This document shows positions 21,765-32,618 of a stretch of DNA of 53,396 bases, one piece after another. The notes beneath the pieces are model-generated. The model searched no databases and was not told the DNA's origin. It saw only the letters and a program-made list of their open reading frames with translations. This DNA comes from Podochytrium sp. JEL0797 (Eukaryota > Chytridiomycota > Chytridiomycetes > Chytridiales > Chytriomycetaceae). The DNA lies in NCBI GenBank assembly GCA_027596195.1, contig JADGJG010000066.1, positions 1 to 53,396 on the forward strand. The letters run 5' to 3'. Both the position numbers and the translations under genes were made by a program. Every line of letters starts with the position of its first letter. Position 1 is the first letter of the stretch.

Positions 21765-22868
21765 TTAATGGTTCTCCTCCAACCAATTCTCAAACGCAGC
21801 TAATCGCTTCTCCTCCTCCGCCTGGATTTGCTCCGCCGATTTTGTTTCCTTGAACTTTTCCTTTCCGTCAAAAATGTATGCAACCAGCCGTCGTCCGCCA
21901 AAATATCTCCCGTTGTTTTTCTATAATAGTAGCGAGGAGAGATGGTTAGTTGGTTCTTGTTTCAGAAGGATAAGACGTGTTTGAACCCACCTCAACGCAT
22001 TTCGCCGCCGACTCAATCTCCTTGAAGCGAACTGTAATCACACCCTCGTCGGAATGATCGTACATCACAACGTTTGTGACCTCTCCGAGCTTTTCGCATT
22101 CTTCCCGAACCTCCTCTTTCAAATCAATCAGCAACGTTGGATCCTCCTATTAAAAAAACGAGTGAGATTCGAAGCCATCGCAAACAGACGCGTCAACAAC
22201 TCACGTCAATCTCGTCCTTCGTAAACATGTGCTTCATGATGACGATGCGCGCAAACTTTTCTGACTTTTTGCCACCCTCCTCTTCGAACCAATCGAGTTT
22301 CCTGTGTTTCGATCAGCAAAATGGCGCAAATGGGAATGCAACGAAAAGCTCACTTTTGCAGGTTCTGGATCTTCTTCTGCGCCTTCTTCTTGTCCTGCTT
22401 GTTGAGCTTTGGGGCCTCTGTTCCCGCGGGCTTCTCCTTCTCGGTAAACACAGCCGCGCTCACGTGGATCTTTGCCGTATCGCCCAGACGGAAGGGCGAG
22501 TCGTCGAGCAGATCGACGGCCAGCTTGACGGACTCCTCCTTGAAATAGGTGACCAGGGCATCGCCCTTGAGGGACCCGTCCGCGTGTGCGTACAGCTTGA
22601 TGCGCGGCAGCCCTGTCGCAATGTCCTCCATGATGATGCCGTACTTGCCAAACACCTCTTTGATGTCCTCGACGGAAGTGTCGAGCGGAAGCCCGGCAAC
22701 GTACACGGACGTGTTGGTCTTTTTCTTTTTGGGTTTGGCCTCCAAATCTTCGGTTTCGGGCTGCTTGCGCTTCGCCGGGTTGTCATCGGATTCAAACACG
22801 ATCGTGGGGTCGCTTTCCTATAGAGAATGAGTAGTGCGTAGTGCATGCATCCTCAATCAGCTCACCAT
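21765..22868 (-). CDS. HTATSF1: Cus2 / Tat-SF1 U2 snRNP splicing factor
   Basis: RNA-binding factor that helps U2 snRNP and SF3B1 during prespliceosome formation. Exons: 22868..22866 (only the ATG), 22817..22354, 22301..22205, 22146..21991, 21920..21765 (291 aa, close to yeast Cus2 and far shorter than human Tat-SF1). RRM1 begins NTSVYVAGLPLDTSVEDIKE and contains GIIMED and GDALVTYFKEESV. A Lys-rich linker (KQDKKKAQKKIQNLQKKLDW) follows. The second domain is a U2AF-homology motif: IVIMKHMFTKDEID, EVTNVVMYDHSDEGVITVRF, and the Arg-X-Phe motif in GRYFGGRRL that binds a ligand Trp. Splicing of the 3-nt first exon is inferred from the gtgagc donor directly after ATG and a good acceptor ending ctatag. 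An alternative start would lose the acidic N-terminus. Family assignment is firm. Confidence 0.88.
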
Positions 22869-22996
22869 TTTGCAGAAGTTTTTTTTGTCAAAAACTGCGC
22901 CTCATGCACGATGAAAACAGAAACGCGATTTCTTCTTTGAATTCATTCCTCTTCCTCTTATAATTTTTAAAACCAATAACAAATGCTTCCACTGCC

Positions 22997-24836
22997 TCAC
23001 TGCGCCCCTTCCACATCCCTCTCCACCGCAGTGCGTCCAAACGACCGGAAATGCTGCGAGTTTTTGAATTCACTATACAGCGTGAACAACACGTGCAGTG
23101 ATTCAATCGTACTCGTGCTCTGTTTCCGTTTTGTCCCCTCTTTTTGTTGTTGCTGCTGCTGTTGCTGTGGCGATGGAGTCGGGATATCGAGAATCGCAGT
23201 CAAGAGTCGTGAAAAGGAAGCAAGAGAGATTTCCAAGTCTGCAGTGGGCAACTTGATCTACGCATATTTCTGGTATCAGAGAGCCATCCCGTCCGAGAAA
23301 AAAAACACGCTTTCCACGCCCCGCCCCCCAAAAAAAAAACAAAAATACTCAACTGTTGCCAACGCCTCCTCAATCTCCACCGGCCACACCTGCATCAACT
23401 CTTCAATATCTGGCATCCTCCTCGAATAATGCACCGACGGCGCCGGCTTCGCGGCATGCAGTTCCTTTACGTTACGGATCCAATTGTCGAGCGGTTTCGT
23501 GTTGCTGCGTAAACTGATGCTATCGATACTGCGCACAACTTGCGGCACGGGCGCGATGGATTTCGTGACGGCACGAAGGTGCAGATCGAGGACGGTGGGG
23601 TCTGATTGTTTGCCGCTTGGTTCGTCGAGGACGCTGAGACCGAGGGCTTCTGGTTTTTGGTCGGGTCGCGAGATCTAAATAATGTGCAGGGATATTTGAT
23701 GAGAAGGCTTTCTTTGTCTTGTTGTACTCCTGTACCTTAATAAACGCGTCAATGTCCCCAATCGCCGGAATAAACTCTGGAATGAACGGTTGCAACTGCG
23801 GTTCGAGCTCAATCTCTTGTGGATGATATCGGGCAATGTACTGAAAGATTTCCTTCATTTCATCACTCAGCGAACTGTCCTTGAAGTTCATTCTAGAGAG
23901 GAAATGAGCGTCAATATTGTGAGCGACAAAAAATAAGGGTGGCTCGACACTCAACTCTTTGGCTCCATATGCAGCACCCGAGAGCTCATCCTCGTCCTCT
24001 TCATGCGACTCATCACCCGTAATCAAGTCGGGATCCGCTGTATCTTCATCCGTCATGTGTCCATGCTGATCCACAGCACAGCGCAAAAAAAAAACGCGTA
24101 TCTGAATTAGCAACCAAAACACGCACACACACTCCCACAAAAAATAATAATACCTTGACCGAATCACGCTTCAAATCCCGATCCATCTCAACCCTCGGAT
24201 CCTTGCGCACCGCATTGTCCGACTTGGATTTAGCCAGCGCGCCCATTGATTCTTTGGGTGTGCGTTGATGGATCGCGTTGTCGCTCGCAGAGAGGGCTTG
24301 GTGGGCATTTATCGATTTGGCTCGTATGCGTTCGGATGCGATTGAGTCGTGTGAGGCGCTCTAGGTGCGATCGGAGCGGGGGGTTCCCTCAGTATTTGAA
24401 TCTGACCATAAAAAATGCATTATTTGTTTACCATGTCGTCTTCATCATCGTCGCCTTCAACGTAATCTCCCTCGCTTTCAGACATTTGCGAAGGCGGTGT
24501 GTCTCCGCGAGCTGTAATGCATATCCGAAACGCGTACAATTAATATTTCTATCCTTTCTCTGGCGTATATACAAAAACAGAAAAAAAGCATACGCGGGTT
24601 ATTGGACGTGTCGCGACTCATTTTCCCTTGAAACTGATGATCCTCTTCTTCCTCGTCCTCGTCCGCGGATTCGCGGCCTTCATCAGCGGATTCGTCCGTC
24701 AGGTCGAGGGATTCATCAAAGTAACTGCTGTTTGCCTAATAGGGAGAGGTCGTTTTTTTTGTTTTGAGCTGTCAATTTCGAGAACGGGTGTCACGTCAAT
24801 GTGTACCCCTTTGTTGCGGATGCTTTCGTTGCTCAT
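22997..24836 (-). CDS. IFT46: intraflagellar transport protein IFT46
   Basis: Core subunit of IFT complex B, needed to carry axonemal cargo (notably outer dynein arms) into the flagellum. Eight exons: 24836..24807, 24735..24594, 24511..24432, 24360..24154, 24065..23956, 23892..23736, 23674..23354, 23251..22997 (433 aa). The N-terminal 180 residues are acidic and disordered. The IFT46 domain follows: LSDEMKEIFQYIARYHPQEI, PFIPEFIPAIGDIDAFIK, LGLSVLDEPSGKQSDPTVL, SVHYSRRMPDIEELMQVW, then LLTAILDIP and SLHVLFTLYSEFKNSQHF. A run of eight Gln with a basic tail is inserted between ILDIP and SLHVLF, where relatives have only a few residues. Two introns use the unusual donor gttgag; the 63-nt one is a multiple of three, so its retention would not break the frame. 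Divergent from the carrier gene at 25269. It marks the organism as flagellated. Confidence 0.93.
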
Positions 24837-25139
24837 TTCAAGATTTGTAGTTGATCGGTACTCTTTTTGCGGGTGGAATGCGAATCCGGCGGCACTGAAA
24901 TCGGTGTGGTGGGTTGATATCTTGAGGGGGTTTTTGATGACAATTTTTTCCAACACCGAAACAATGTGAATTCTTTACGCTACACCCTTCCCGTTTCCTT
25001 CGCGTGGTATTAAATAGATAAGCCCCAGTGTTTGTAGCAAACCAAATTCGTAAAAAACACCCCCACGCAAAAAAAATATATCGAGTCAGTCCCCTTCTCA
25101 CTCGCACTCGAGTAAGGAAGAATTAGAATCTTGGGTTTG

Positions 25140-25155
25140 ACTCGCATTCGCGAGT
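25140..25155. promoter_or_regulatory. palindrome in the IFT46/carrier shared promoter
   Basis: actcgc and gcgagt are separated by attc, a perfect 6-bp inverted repeat. A related actcgagt lies about 30 bp upstream (about 25107-25114). Either could bind a dimeric factor; no known site is claimed. Confidence 0.4.
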
Positions 25156-25201
25156 TGGTCAATCGCTATCGTCATGTTGCTTTCTTATATTTTCTTTCTT
25201 T

Positions 25202-25222
25202 CATTCTGCTGAAGGCAGAATG
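25202..25222 (+). promoter_or_regulatory. 8-bp hairpin upstream of the carrier start codon
   Basis: cattctgc-tgaag-gcagaatg is a perfect inverted repeat ending 46 bp before the ATG at 25269. If transcribed it would form a stem-loop in the 5' UTR; otherwise it may be a DNA site. Confidence 0.4.
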
Positions 25223-25268
25223 AGACGGAGTTCGAAATGTTCTTTCGGACGAAAATAGAACAAAAAAA

Positions 25269-26487
25269 ATGAGCGAAGCTTACCACCCACCACCGACCCT
25301 TCCATTCTTCCAAGATGTCACACTATCCACCGGCGCCTCAACTCCCCCAGACCATACCTCCCCCAAACGAATCAGCCTCTCCGAAATGGACACAACCAAA
25401 TTCGCTTTCTTCGGCTCCCTCATGGTCGTCGCCATGGAAACCGCCCTCTTCCCCATCAACACGATCCAAACCATCATGATGTCCCATCGCACGCGACACA
25501 AGCCGAAACCCATGTGGAAAACAACGTTCGATATCGTGAAGCGGGAGGGCGTGTTGCGACTCTGGAGGGGGATTGTGCCGCAGACGATTGGCGCGTTTCC
25601 GGGACAAGCGTGTTATTATGTTGCGTATGAGACGGCGCATGAGGCGTTGGGACGCGCGGTGCCAAGTTGGGAGGCGAGTTCGTTTGTGAGGGGGTTTTTG
25701 TCGGGAGCTTGGTGAGTTTTTTTGGCTTGTGGAAAAGCGTACTCGAATATTCTCGGCTCTTTCACTGATAGCTTGATATAAAACAGCGCTGATTTGGCTG
25801 GTGGCATCTTTTACGTCCCTGCGGATATTGTGGCACAGCGGCTTCAAATCCAAAACAGCCACGGAATGAGTTTCTCACACAACAAAAGGCAGGCAACTCA
25901 AGCTATCCTTCCTCGCATCGCATATTTTGTTATACTGAAATCTTGGCCATAGACTTTACAAGGGCGGTTTCGACGTGTGCAAAAAAATTGTGCAACAAGA
26001 AGGTCCGTTCGGATTCTGGCGAGGGTATGCCGGTTACGTGACTGCATTCGCACCCGCTTCAGCAGTACAATGGGGCGTTTATGAACTGTGCAAAGCAATC
26101 CTGTTTCCTGTGATGGCGAAACTGAAGTTTGAAAACTCGGAGGCATTGGCGGTGCCGCTGAGTGGAGGGATTGCGGGTTTTTGCGCCGTAAGTTTTTATC
26201 TACTTTTTCTTGTATGGGTGTGAGGTGTTTATTTTTCTCCCAATTAGTTGTGCGCAAATAACCCGCTCGAAGTGATGCGAGTGCGGCTGCAAGTGCTCGA
26301 GAGTCGCAACAAGCAGGACGCTGAGACGATTCGGAGGGGGTATTGGCATTTGGGGCTGCAGATTTATCGAAGGGAGGGCGTGCGCGCGTTTTACCGTGGG
26401 TTGACGGCGCGGCTACTCACAACGCTTCCGGGGATCGTGCTGGCCATGACTGGGTATGAATACATAAAAGACGTGTCGGCGCAATAG
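25269..26487 (+). CDS. mitochondrial carrier, SLC25A44-like
   Basis: Inner-membrane solute carrier with three repeats. Exons: 25269..25711, 25787..25888, 25953..26187, 26248..26487 (339 aa). Carrier signatures: repeat 1 LFPINTIQTIMM (the usual acidic residue is Asn), repeat 2 VPADIVAQRLQIQ, repeat 3 NPLEVMRVRLQV, each followed by G-type aromatic helices (LRLWRGIVPQTIGAFPGQ; FGFWRGYAGYVTAF; RAFYRGLTARLLTTLPG). The degenerate first motif and the segment ETALFPINTIQTIMMS point to the SLC25A44 branch, whose animal member moves branched-chain amino acids; the substrate here is inference. The second intron starts with GC: exon end AAAAG, then gcaggc, with acceptor ccatag. Only this splice restores RLYKGGFDVCKKI. 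A short Pro-rich N-terminus precedes the first repeat. Confidence 0.88.
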
Positions 26488-26610
26488 AAAATTAAAGATC
26501 TTTTCTAATTTTTCGCGAGAGTCAAAACAATAAAAAAATGACACGCGCCAAGGGATGGGAGATGCAGCACACGCCCACTCACGCACTAATCCCCACTCCC
26601 CGCATCGCAG

Positions 26611-29600
26611 GACAAGCGCACTGCTTCGGACGATGCCGCACTGCAGGTGACGGCCTTGTCGCCGCGCACGCGCGCGGCTGTTAGCACCCAGCGCAACACG
26701 CCGCGCACCACGCGCAACGCCGCGCCGCACCGTGTGGATCTTGTCCTGCCCGTGTATGAGGTGTGGTGTTGTAGTGCTTGCAGTTGGCGTTGTTTGGCGC
26801 GAGTGTGTGCTCACTGCAAATAAGGCCCCCCCGCCCTTGCGCTACTCCCTTCGTCATCCACACCCCGACCCTGAGGTCTCACCGCGCGAGAAGCGCTCCC
26901 GCATCAACTCCGCCGAACTGTTTGACGGAGAACTCTCCGATTGCGACATTATTGCCTCCCCGCAAAAGAAACCGCAACTGGCTCGACCCCTGAACCTCGC
27001 GGCACCCCAACCCCCCTCGAACCTGGACAACCTCGCTCCCGTCCCCCAACTCCACCAGCAGCAGCAACACGTGCTCCTCATCCCGCCTGTCACTCCCTCC
27101 AACGTCAACCACAACACGGCCTCGACTCGCTTTCAGAAGGCCGGAACACCCAACGACGACATCGGAGGAATGAGCGATGCGAACGCGACACCACCAACGG
27201 TCGGAAGCGGAAATCAACAACACCACCACGCCACTGCTGTCCAACCACAACACCCCGACGAGTCCAATGTCCCCACTTCTGTGCCCTCCGCAAAAGGATT
27301 CCAAGAGAAGGCGGCGGCTGGGAAATCCAAAGCTCGCAAACCCACCAAAAAGCAACTCCTCGCTGCCGAGAAGCTCCTCGCCAGCAACGGCAACCTCAGC
27401 ATTTCCCCCATTCCTTCGTCTCTCACCACCGTCTCCGTACCAACCCGCAGCAGCGGTAGACGCGAAACCCCAAGCTGCAGCGGTGCCGTTGGTGCTGCGG
27501 GTGTGGCGGCGCAATCGGGGTTCAGCAGCAGCGTCTCAATCTCGCGTTCGGTCAATGTGGTTGAAGCCTCGTTGCAGGGTGAGCAGGATGGGATTGCGGG
27601 GTATCATCAATTCCCTCAGTACGGGATGAGTGGTGCTGTGGTGGATCCTCTCCATCAGGGAATGGCTGGGTGGGTTAGTGGAGGCGGGTTCCACCAACAG
27701 TACCAACAGGGTGGACCGAGCGCGATGTCTCCAATGGGTCTTCCGTTTGAGCAGCAGGGATATGTCCCCATGCAGGGAGCCCATGGTGTGTTTGCGCACC
27801 AACCCCACCTCCACCAGCTGCCGTTGGGGTATCCACCACATCTGAACTCGCCTTTTGGTGCACCGCCCGTGCCATATGGTGCGCCATGGGAACACCATCC
27901 TGCGGCATTTGCGCAATCTCGTGCAGCAAGCGGAGAGGAGCACGTTCCGTCGGCTGCTGCTATCAACTATCCAGTTCAAAATATGCAGAAAAGGGAGGAA
28001 CTCATCAAGGCGCACAAGCGGATGAACGAGCCTGACGAGATGGGTGCCCTTCCTCGTATGCAAGGTTTGTTTTTCTCATTTTAATTTTTTTTGCCCCTAT
28101 GTAAACCTGAAAACGTTCGCAAAATAGACGTACACCAACGCAACGGATCCTCGTCTCACCACCGCACCGTTTCCGCCAAGGTTTCTGCCCCTGCTACCCG
28201 CAGCGCGGCACCAAAACCCCACCTCGCCACCCCCACCTCGATTCACCCGCATTCATCCTCCGACGCGCACTCCAACAATCCCACGCGCGAGTACGCTATG
28301 CACCACACGACGGGCGATAATCCTGCTCCTGTCCATCCAACGTCGATGCGGGCTTCGGACGAGGAACCTATCAACCAGCTTGCGGCGTTGCAGGCGGAGG
28401 TGATTCGAATGCGGGAGGAGGCGAAGGCGAACAAGGATGTGGTTGAGAAGCTTGGGGCTGAGAAGCTGGAGGCGGAGAGACGGAGGGTGGAGCAGGTGGA
28501 GGAGGGGCGGAGGGAGGCGGATCGACGTGTGGCTGAGGCGGTGGGGGCTTCTCAAGTGGAGGCTGCGAGGAAGCTTGCGGAGTCGGAAGAGAAGGCTAAA
28601 CGGGACCTGGAGGAGGCTGTGAGGCTGCGTGAGGAGTTGGAAGCGAAGGCGGTGCGGGACCTGGAGGAGGCTGAGAAGCAGCGTGTGGGGGTGGAACAGC
28701 AGGCGGTACGAGACCGGGAGAAGGCTGCGAAGGAGCGTGTTGAGTTGGAGGAGAAGGCGGAGCGGGAACGCGAAAAGACTGCGAGGGCGCTTGCAGAGTT
28801 GGAGAAGGCGGAGCGGGACCAGGAGGAGGCTGTGAGGAAGCGTGCAGCGTGGGAAGAGCAGGCGATTCGGAACCACGAAAATACTGTGAGGGCACTGAAG
28901 GCCGAGTCGCAGGCTGAGCTGGAGAAGCTGGTGACGGAGCGGCACAAGTTGGGGGAGCGGTTGGAGGAGATGGAGTTGTTGAAGCAGGAGCGGGAGAGGC
29001 AATTGGAGGAGGCGGAGAGAGCCAGGGATGCTATGAAGGCCGACTCCCAAGCGAAACAGGAGGGGTTGGAGGAAAATGCGCGCGTGCTGGAGAAGTTGAA
29101 GAATGAGCTGGAGGAAAATGCGCACGAGCTGGAAGCGGTTGAGAAGGAGCGGGTGACGGTAGAGGAGCAGTTGCGGGTTTCTCGGGAGCAGCAAAGACGG
29201 TTGCAGCAGCAGGCAGTTGAGTGCGATTTATTTTGCGTTTCTCCTTACCGTGACAAAGTTAACATGGAACTTCAGAATGCGCAACCACCCCCTCCGCCCC
29301 CAACGCCGATGACGATTACCTTCCCGCCCATCCGATCCAACCACGCAACGACATTCCGCCCCTACCTACCGTTTGGTCACGTCGACAACCAGCGTTGCTG
29401 CTGGCTGTGCGGAGGACGCCACAGAGATTGTATTTGTCGCGTTGGAACAGCCAAAGCGTCTGGGCTGCTTGCCGAGATGCGAGAATCCCTCAAAAAATGC
29501 AGTTTTTGCGAAGGCGAGGTTTCCATGAAAACCGGATTCTGCGAGTCCAAGTGCTTCTTGACGAATCGCTCCGTCATGTTCAAGAGGCAAAGAAGGGAGA

Positions 29601-29767
29601 GAGACATCCGGCGCGCGACACATTGTGGGATTTGTGGGGAGAAGTTCGTGCGCCATTTCTTGTGTGCGACCGAGTGTATGGAATATGTGGATATGGAGGT
29701 GGCTGAGTTTACTGTGCTTCGGTACCGCCGGCTGACGGATCTTTTGAACCACCCTGGCTGTTTTTGA
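26611..29767 (+). CDS. coiled-coil protein with a Cys-rich C-terminus, unknown
   Basis: Not recognised. Exons seen: 26611..26760, 26825..28064, 28128..29767. The true first exon and start codon were not found; 26611 is simply the first base after a good branch site (cactaat) and acceptor (cgcatcgcag). Exon 1 is Thr/Arg-rich. Exon 2 is low-complexity (Gln, Pro, His, Ser) with a basic patch KARKPTKKQLLAAEKLLA and a Gly/Pro/Tyr/Gln-rich segment, so mostly disordered. Exon 3 holds about 280 residues of charged coiled coil built from near-repeats (AVRDLEEAEKQR, AERDQEEAVRKR). It ends in a cysteine-rich block: CCWLCGGRHRDCIC, CSFCEG, CESKC, CGICGEKFVRHFLCATEC. The paired CxxC motifs suggest zinc binding. 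Convergent with the Asteroid gene, 58 bp apart. Confidence 0.65.
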
Positions 29768-29825
29768 AAAGGATTAAAAAGCTTTTTCTGCATCATACCC
29801 TTAATTCCTGAAACGTCATTTATGT

Positions 29826-31706
29826 TTATATTTCTCCCAAGAAGGAAAATATATTCTGATCCGCCTTCGACAATCCCGCCACAACTTTCCCCTTCTTCCC
29901 ACTCTTGACTCCCCCCATTGCCACATCCCTCTTCTTTTTCTTGACCTTCTTCTCGCCACCACCCCCAGCCTTCAAGCTCCCATAATCGACCACTTCCACC
30001 ACCCCACCTCCATCCAGACACGCCGCATACAACCCCTCAAACTCCCGCACACCTTCCTCCCCCAACAAAAACTGCGGCCCGCGCCCAGTCTTTGCTTGCA
30101 TCAAACAAACGCCATACCGATCCGCATCGAGCGTGTTCCAATGCGCGTGTTCGAACGCAACCGATTCCAGCGTTGCTGTTGAATCGCAGCCTGCAGTCGC
30201 GGCTTGTGCCACCAGCCATGCGCTGAAGAGGATCGTTTCGAGACTCGCGAGGAGGTGCATGGTTTGTTTGGATCGTGCGCTTGTCGCAGTGGGTGGTGGT
30301 GGTGTGTTTGGTGGGGAGGCGGACGTGTTGAGCGAGTTCCCGCGATGATAGTGAAGGGACATGCAGAGCAACGCAACGACTTCAAAGTTTTTGAGCTGGA
30401 ATGGCGTGTCTTTCCATTGTTGCGCGAGGTATCGAATGCTTGCGATGAGTGGCAAATGGGTGGTAGGGACTTGAACCGTGGAGGCATCCATGACGCTCTT
30501 GTACACTTCCAGTGGATCTGTTATCAGAGACGAATGCGGGAAGGCGATTGAATCCACATGCTCGACGCGAAACTCGGATCCGCGACGAATGTATTCCCCA
30601 ACCGTGTTGAGCCCGAGAAGGTGATACAGCTTGCGTCGAATGGGTCTCGAGACCTCCCACGCAGGGGACCGCGTCAAGTCCTCGACGAGACATTGGCACC
30701 AAAACGCGGAATTGAGAATCTCCACAAACTTGTGAGACTTGCGGGCTTCCGCAATCGTTGGCACGTACGCGAACCGACTACTTGGGAACGGAAGTGCGGG
30801 GAACCGGTCCAACGAACCCGCAACAGCCTCCTTTCCCGTGAACAGATTCGCAATCGCCCAAAGTTCCGCCTCCACGGCCTCCTGATCCTCCCGCGCCGCG
30901 TTCTTGGGCAACAGCGACTCGATTCCTTCCTGCAACGTCTGAAACGGTTTCAAATGCGCGGCGGTTGTGCGGATCCGTTTCTGCACAGATCCCGTGGCCG
31001 TGCCCAACCGCACATTCATATTCACCCACTCGCGTTCATTAATCGTGTAATCGCATCCCATCACGTACGCGAGGAGGGGCAACACGGTTGGATGGATTCC
31101 AAGTTGTTTGGCCGCCACAGAGTACGACCAAAAAGCGGCCGAAACGGTTCCATCCACGGGGGAAGCGGAGAGTCCATCGAGGGGAAGGTATCCTCGACAC
31201 GTGTGGATAAAGAAATCAGAGTCCAAGGAGCTGATGTACGCGTTTTGGAGACGAGCAAGGTGCGTGATGGCGAGGTCGGCTTCGCCTTCTGCGACTCGGA
31301 CGCAAAACTCGGCGTTGGGGGTTGTTTGGGTGGCGGCGCAGAGGGTTTGGATGCATCCAATCAGAGACAGGGGTGATAAGATGCTGTCGCGGTATTCTCG
31401 CTCGAGTTTGACAATCTTTTCCTTCTCCCTCGTCATGCGTTGTTGGTGCTTCCATTTTGGGAGAGGACCGTCAAAGTAGACGGTGAGGTGGAAGACGTGG
31501 GCCAGGTGTGTGACGAAGTCGAGGACGGCGGCGGTGAGAGTCGGGATCGAATCGATTGGGGAGGACTGGCTGATGATGTGGACGAGAGCGTTGCCGTCCA
31601 CGATGAGGTATTGTTTGGAGGAAGGATCCGTGGGGCGGGAGAAGGTGACGGTGGTGGCGCCGCCAGTTTGGTCTCGGAGGAAAGTCGAGAGGCCGTGGAC
31701 GCCCAT
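29826..31706 (-). CDS. ASTE1: Asteroid-type XPG/FEN-family nuclease
   Basis: Member of the PIN-like structure-specific nuclease superfamily; the animal homologue ASTE1 acts on 3' overhangs at DNA breaks. Intronless, 626 aa from the ATG at 31706 (MGVHGLSTFLRDQ). Upstream in-frame residues are ignored because MGVHGL is the canonical start of XPG N-domains. Active-site acidic residues are present in order: LIVDGNALVH, TVYFDGPLPKWK, VAEGEADLAITH and SSLDSDFFIH. The helical region after LLAYVMGCDYTINEREW corresponds to the Asteroid extension instead of a PCNA-box end. The C-terminus is Lys-rich (KKVKKKKRDVAMGG; GKKGKVV), compatible with nuclear or nucleolar location. Assignment to the Asteroid/Mkt1-like branch rather than FEN1/EXO1 is moderately sure. 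Confidence 0.85.
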   Translation of the reverse strand: MGVHGLSTFLRDQTGGATTVTFSRPTDPSSKQYLIVDGNALVHIISQSSPIDSIPTLTAAVLDFVTHLAHVFHLTVYFDGPLPKWKHQQRMTREKEKIVKLEREYRDSILSPLSLIGCIQTLCAATQTTPNAEFCVRVAEGEADLAITHLARLQNAYISSLDSDFFIHTCRGYLPLDGLSASPVDGTVSAAFWSYSVAAKQLGIHPTVLPLLAYVMGCDYTINEREWVNMNVRLGTATGSVQKRIRTTAAHLKPFQTLQEGIESLLPKNAAREDQEAVEAELWAIANLFTGKEAVAGSLDRFPALPFPSSRFAYVPTIAEARKSHKFVEILNSAFWCQCLVEDLTRSPAWEVSRPIRRKLYHLLGLNTVGEYIRRGSEFRVEHVDSIAFPHSSLITDPLEVYKSVMDASTVQVPTTHLPLIASIRYLAQQWKDTPFQLKNFEVVALLCMSLHYHRGNSLNTSASPPNTPPPPTATSARSKQTMHLLASLETILFSAWLVAQAATAGCDSTATLESVAFEHAHWNTLDADRYGVCLMQAKTGRGPQFLLGEEGVREFEGLYAACLDGGGVVEVVDYGSLKAGGGGEKKVKKKKRDVAMGGVKSGKKGKVVAGLSKADQNIFSFLGEI

Positions 31707-31969
31707 GTCAGGAACGAGGAAGTTTTTGGGAAGTTTTCGGAGAAAAAAAAACAAAAGGGTTTCCCGGCCAACTTTATGCCCTTGTTCCCGGCACTCCCCA
31801 TTCATTCCTTGAATGGTAATTGCTGGCTCCCTGGTCCCCCACCCCAGCCACGACAACAAAATCTTCATTCAAAATTTCCTTCCTTAGGATTTCTCTAAAG
31901 TGGCGAAAGAGGATAATAAATGTGAAAGAAATATATCCCTTGCAACATTAAACTCAAAAAAATGCGAAA

Positions 31970-32125
31970 TTACATAAATAAATAAAATGAATTCCTCGTG
32001 ACCTTACTCGACCTTATTCTCCTCACCACCTGAGCAGCAGCAGCGTAATCCTCGTTGCCAGCGACAGGAGCAGTCGAAGCGCGAAGAGTCACCAGGGACA
32101 AGAGGATGAGAGAGGGGAGGTGCAT
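31970..32125 (-). CDS. putative small secreted peptide
   Basis: Short open frame of 51 residues. It starts MHLPSLILLSLVTLRASTA, a textbook signal peptide with a likely cut after the Ala residues, followed by PVAGNEDYAAAAQ and a basic tail VVRRIRSSKVTRNS. A TATA box (tatataaat, about 32165-32173) lies 45 bp upstream of the ATG, which is rare in this window and supports transcription. A 40-bp part of the tail resembles DNA at 49144-49183; the similarity is better conserved in another frame, so the true C-terminus may differ by a frameshift or missed splice. Family unknown. Confidence 0.4.
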   Translation of the reverse strand: MHLPSLILLSLVTLRASTAPVAGNEDYAAAAQVVRRIRSSKVTRNSFYLFM

Positions 32126-32164
32126 TGGAGTTTATTTTGGGGAGATTTCTTAAATATGGAAAGG

Positions 32165-32173
32165 ATTTATATA
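32165..32173 (-). promoter_or_regulatory. TATA box of the small peptide gene
   Basis: Reverse strand reads gtatataaatcc, a strong TATA match 40-48 bp before the ATG at 32125. The rest of 32174-32618 has no recognised feature. Confidence 0.55.
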
Positions 32174-32618
32174 CTTTTTTGAAAAGCCGTTGGTGAAGGG
32201 CTGTTCTGGTTGTTGTCGAGGGGCTGAGGTGGATTCCTATTCGATCATCCTTTTTTATTTTCACTCTTGGAGGGAGAGCTCTTGCTGAAGCTTCAAGCTG
32301 GCGCTTTAAAGAATATGTTCGTTTTTTCTTCTTCATTGACCCAGCTGACCAACGCGACGCCATCAACTCACATTGCGCGAAACTCAGCGGCACCTCCCAC
32401 CCCAGTGCTAGAGAAGAAAATAGGGAGGAAAAACCAAACGTTGTTGGGAGACAAGGATTACTGCCAGGCCGTGTTGTTTGGAGTGAATGCATTCTGGACG
32501 GACTCCAACAAGTGAAGAAAGAGAAGGAAAATCCAGTTTGTCTTCCCCCCTTTCGATTTTGAAATTGGAATGGATTGGAAGGGAGGAAAAAAAACGAGCG
32601 ACGAAAAAACACCGAACA

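Noticed and set aside
28253..29194. Long Leu/Arg-rich open frame on the minus strand
   Set aside because: It is the shadow of the coiled-coil exon on the plus strand; GC-rich heptad repeats keep the opposite frame open. No domain.
32004..32612. 202-residue minus-strand frame
   Set aside because: Covers AT-rich sequence and the TATA region; only its last codons resemble the 49 kb peptide block. No coherent protein.
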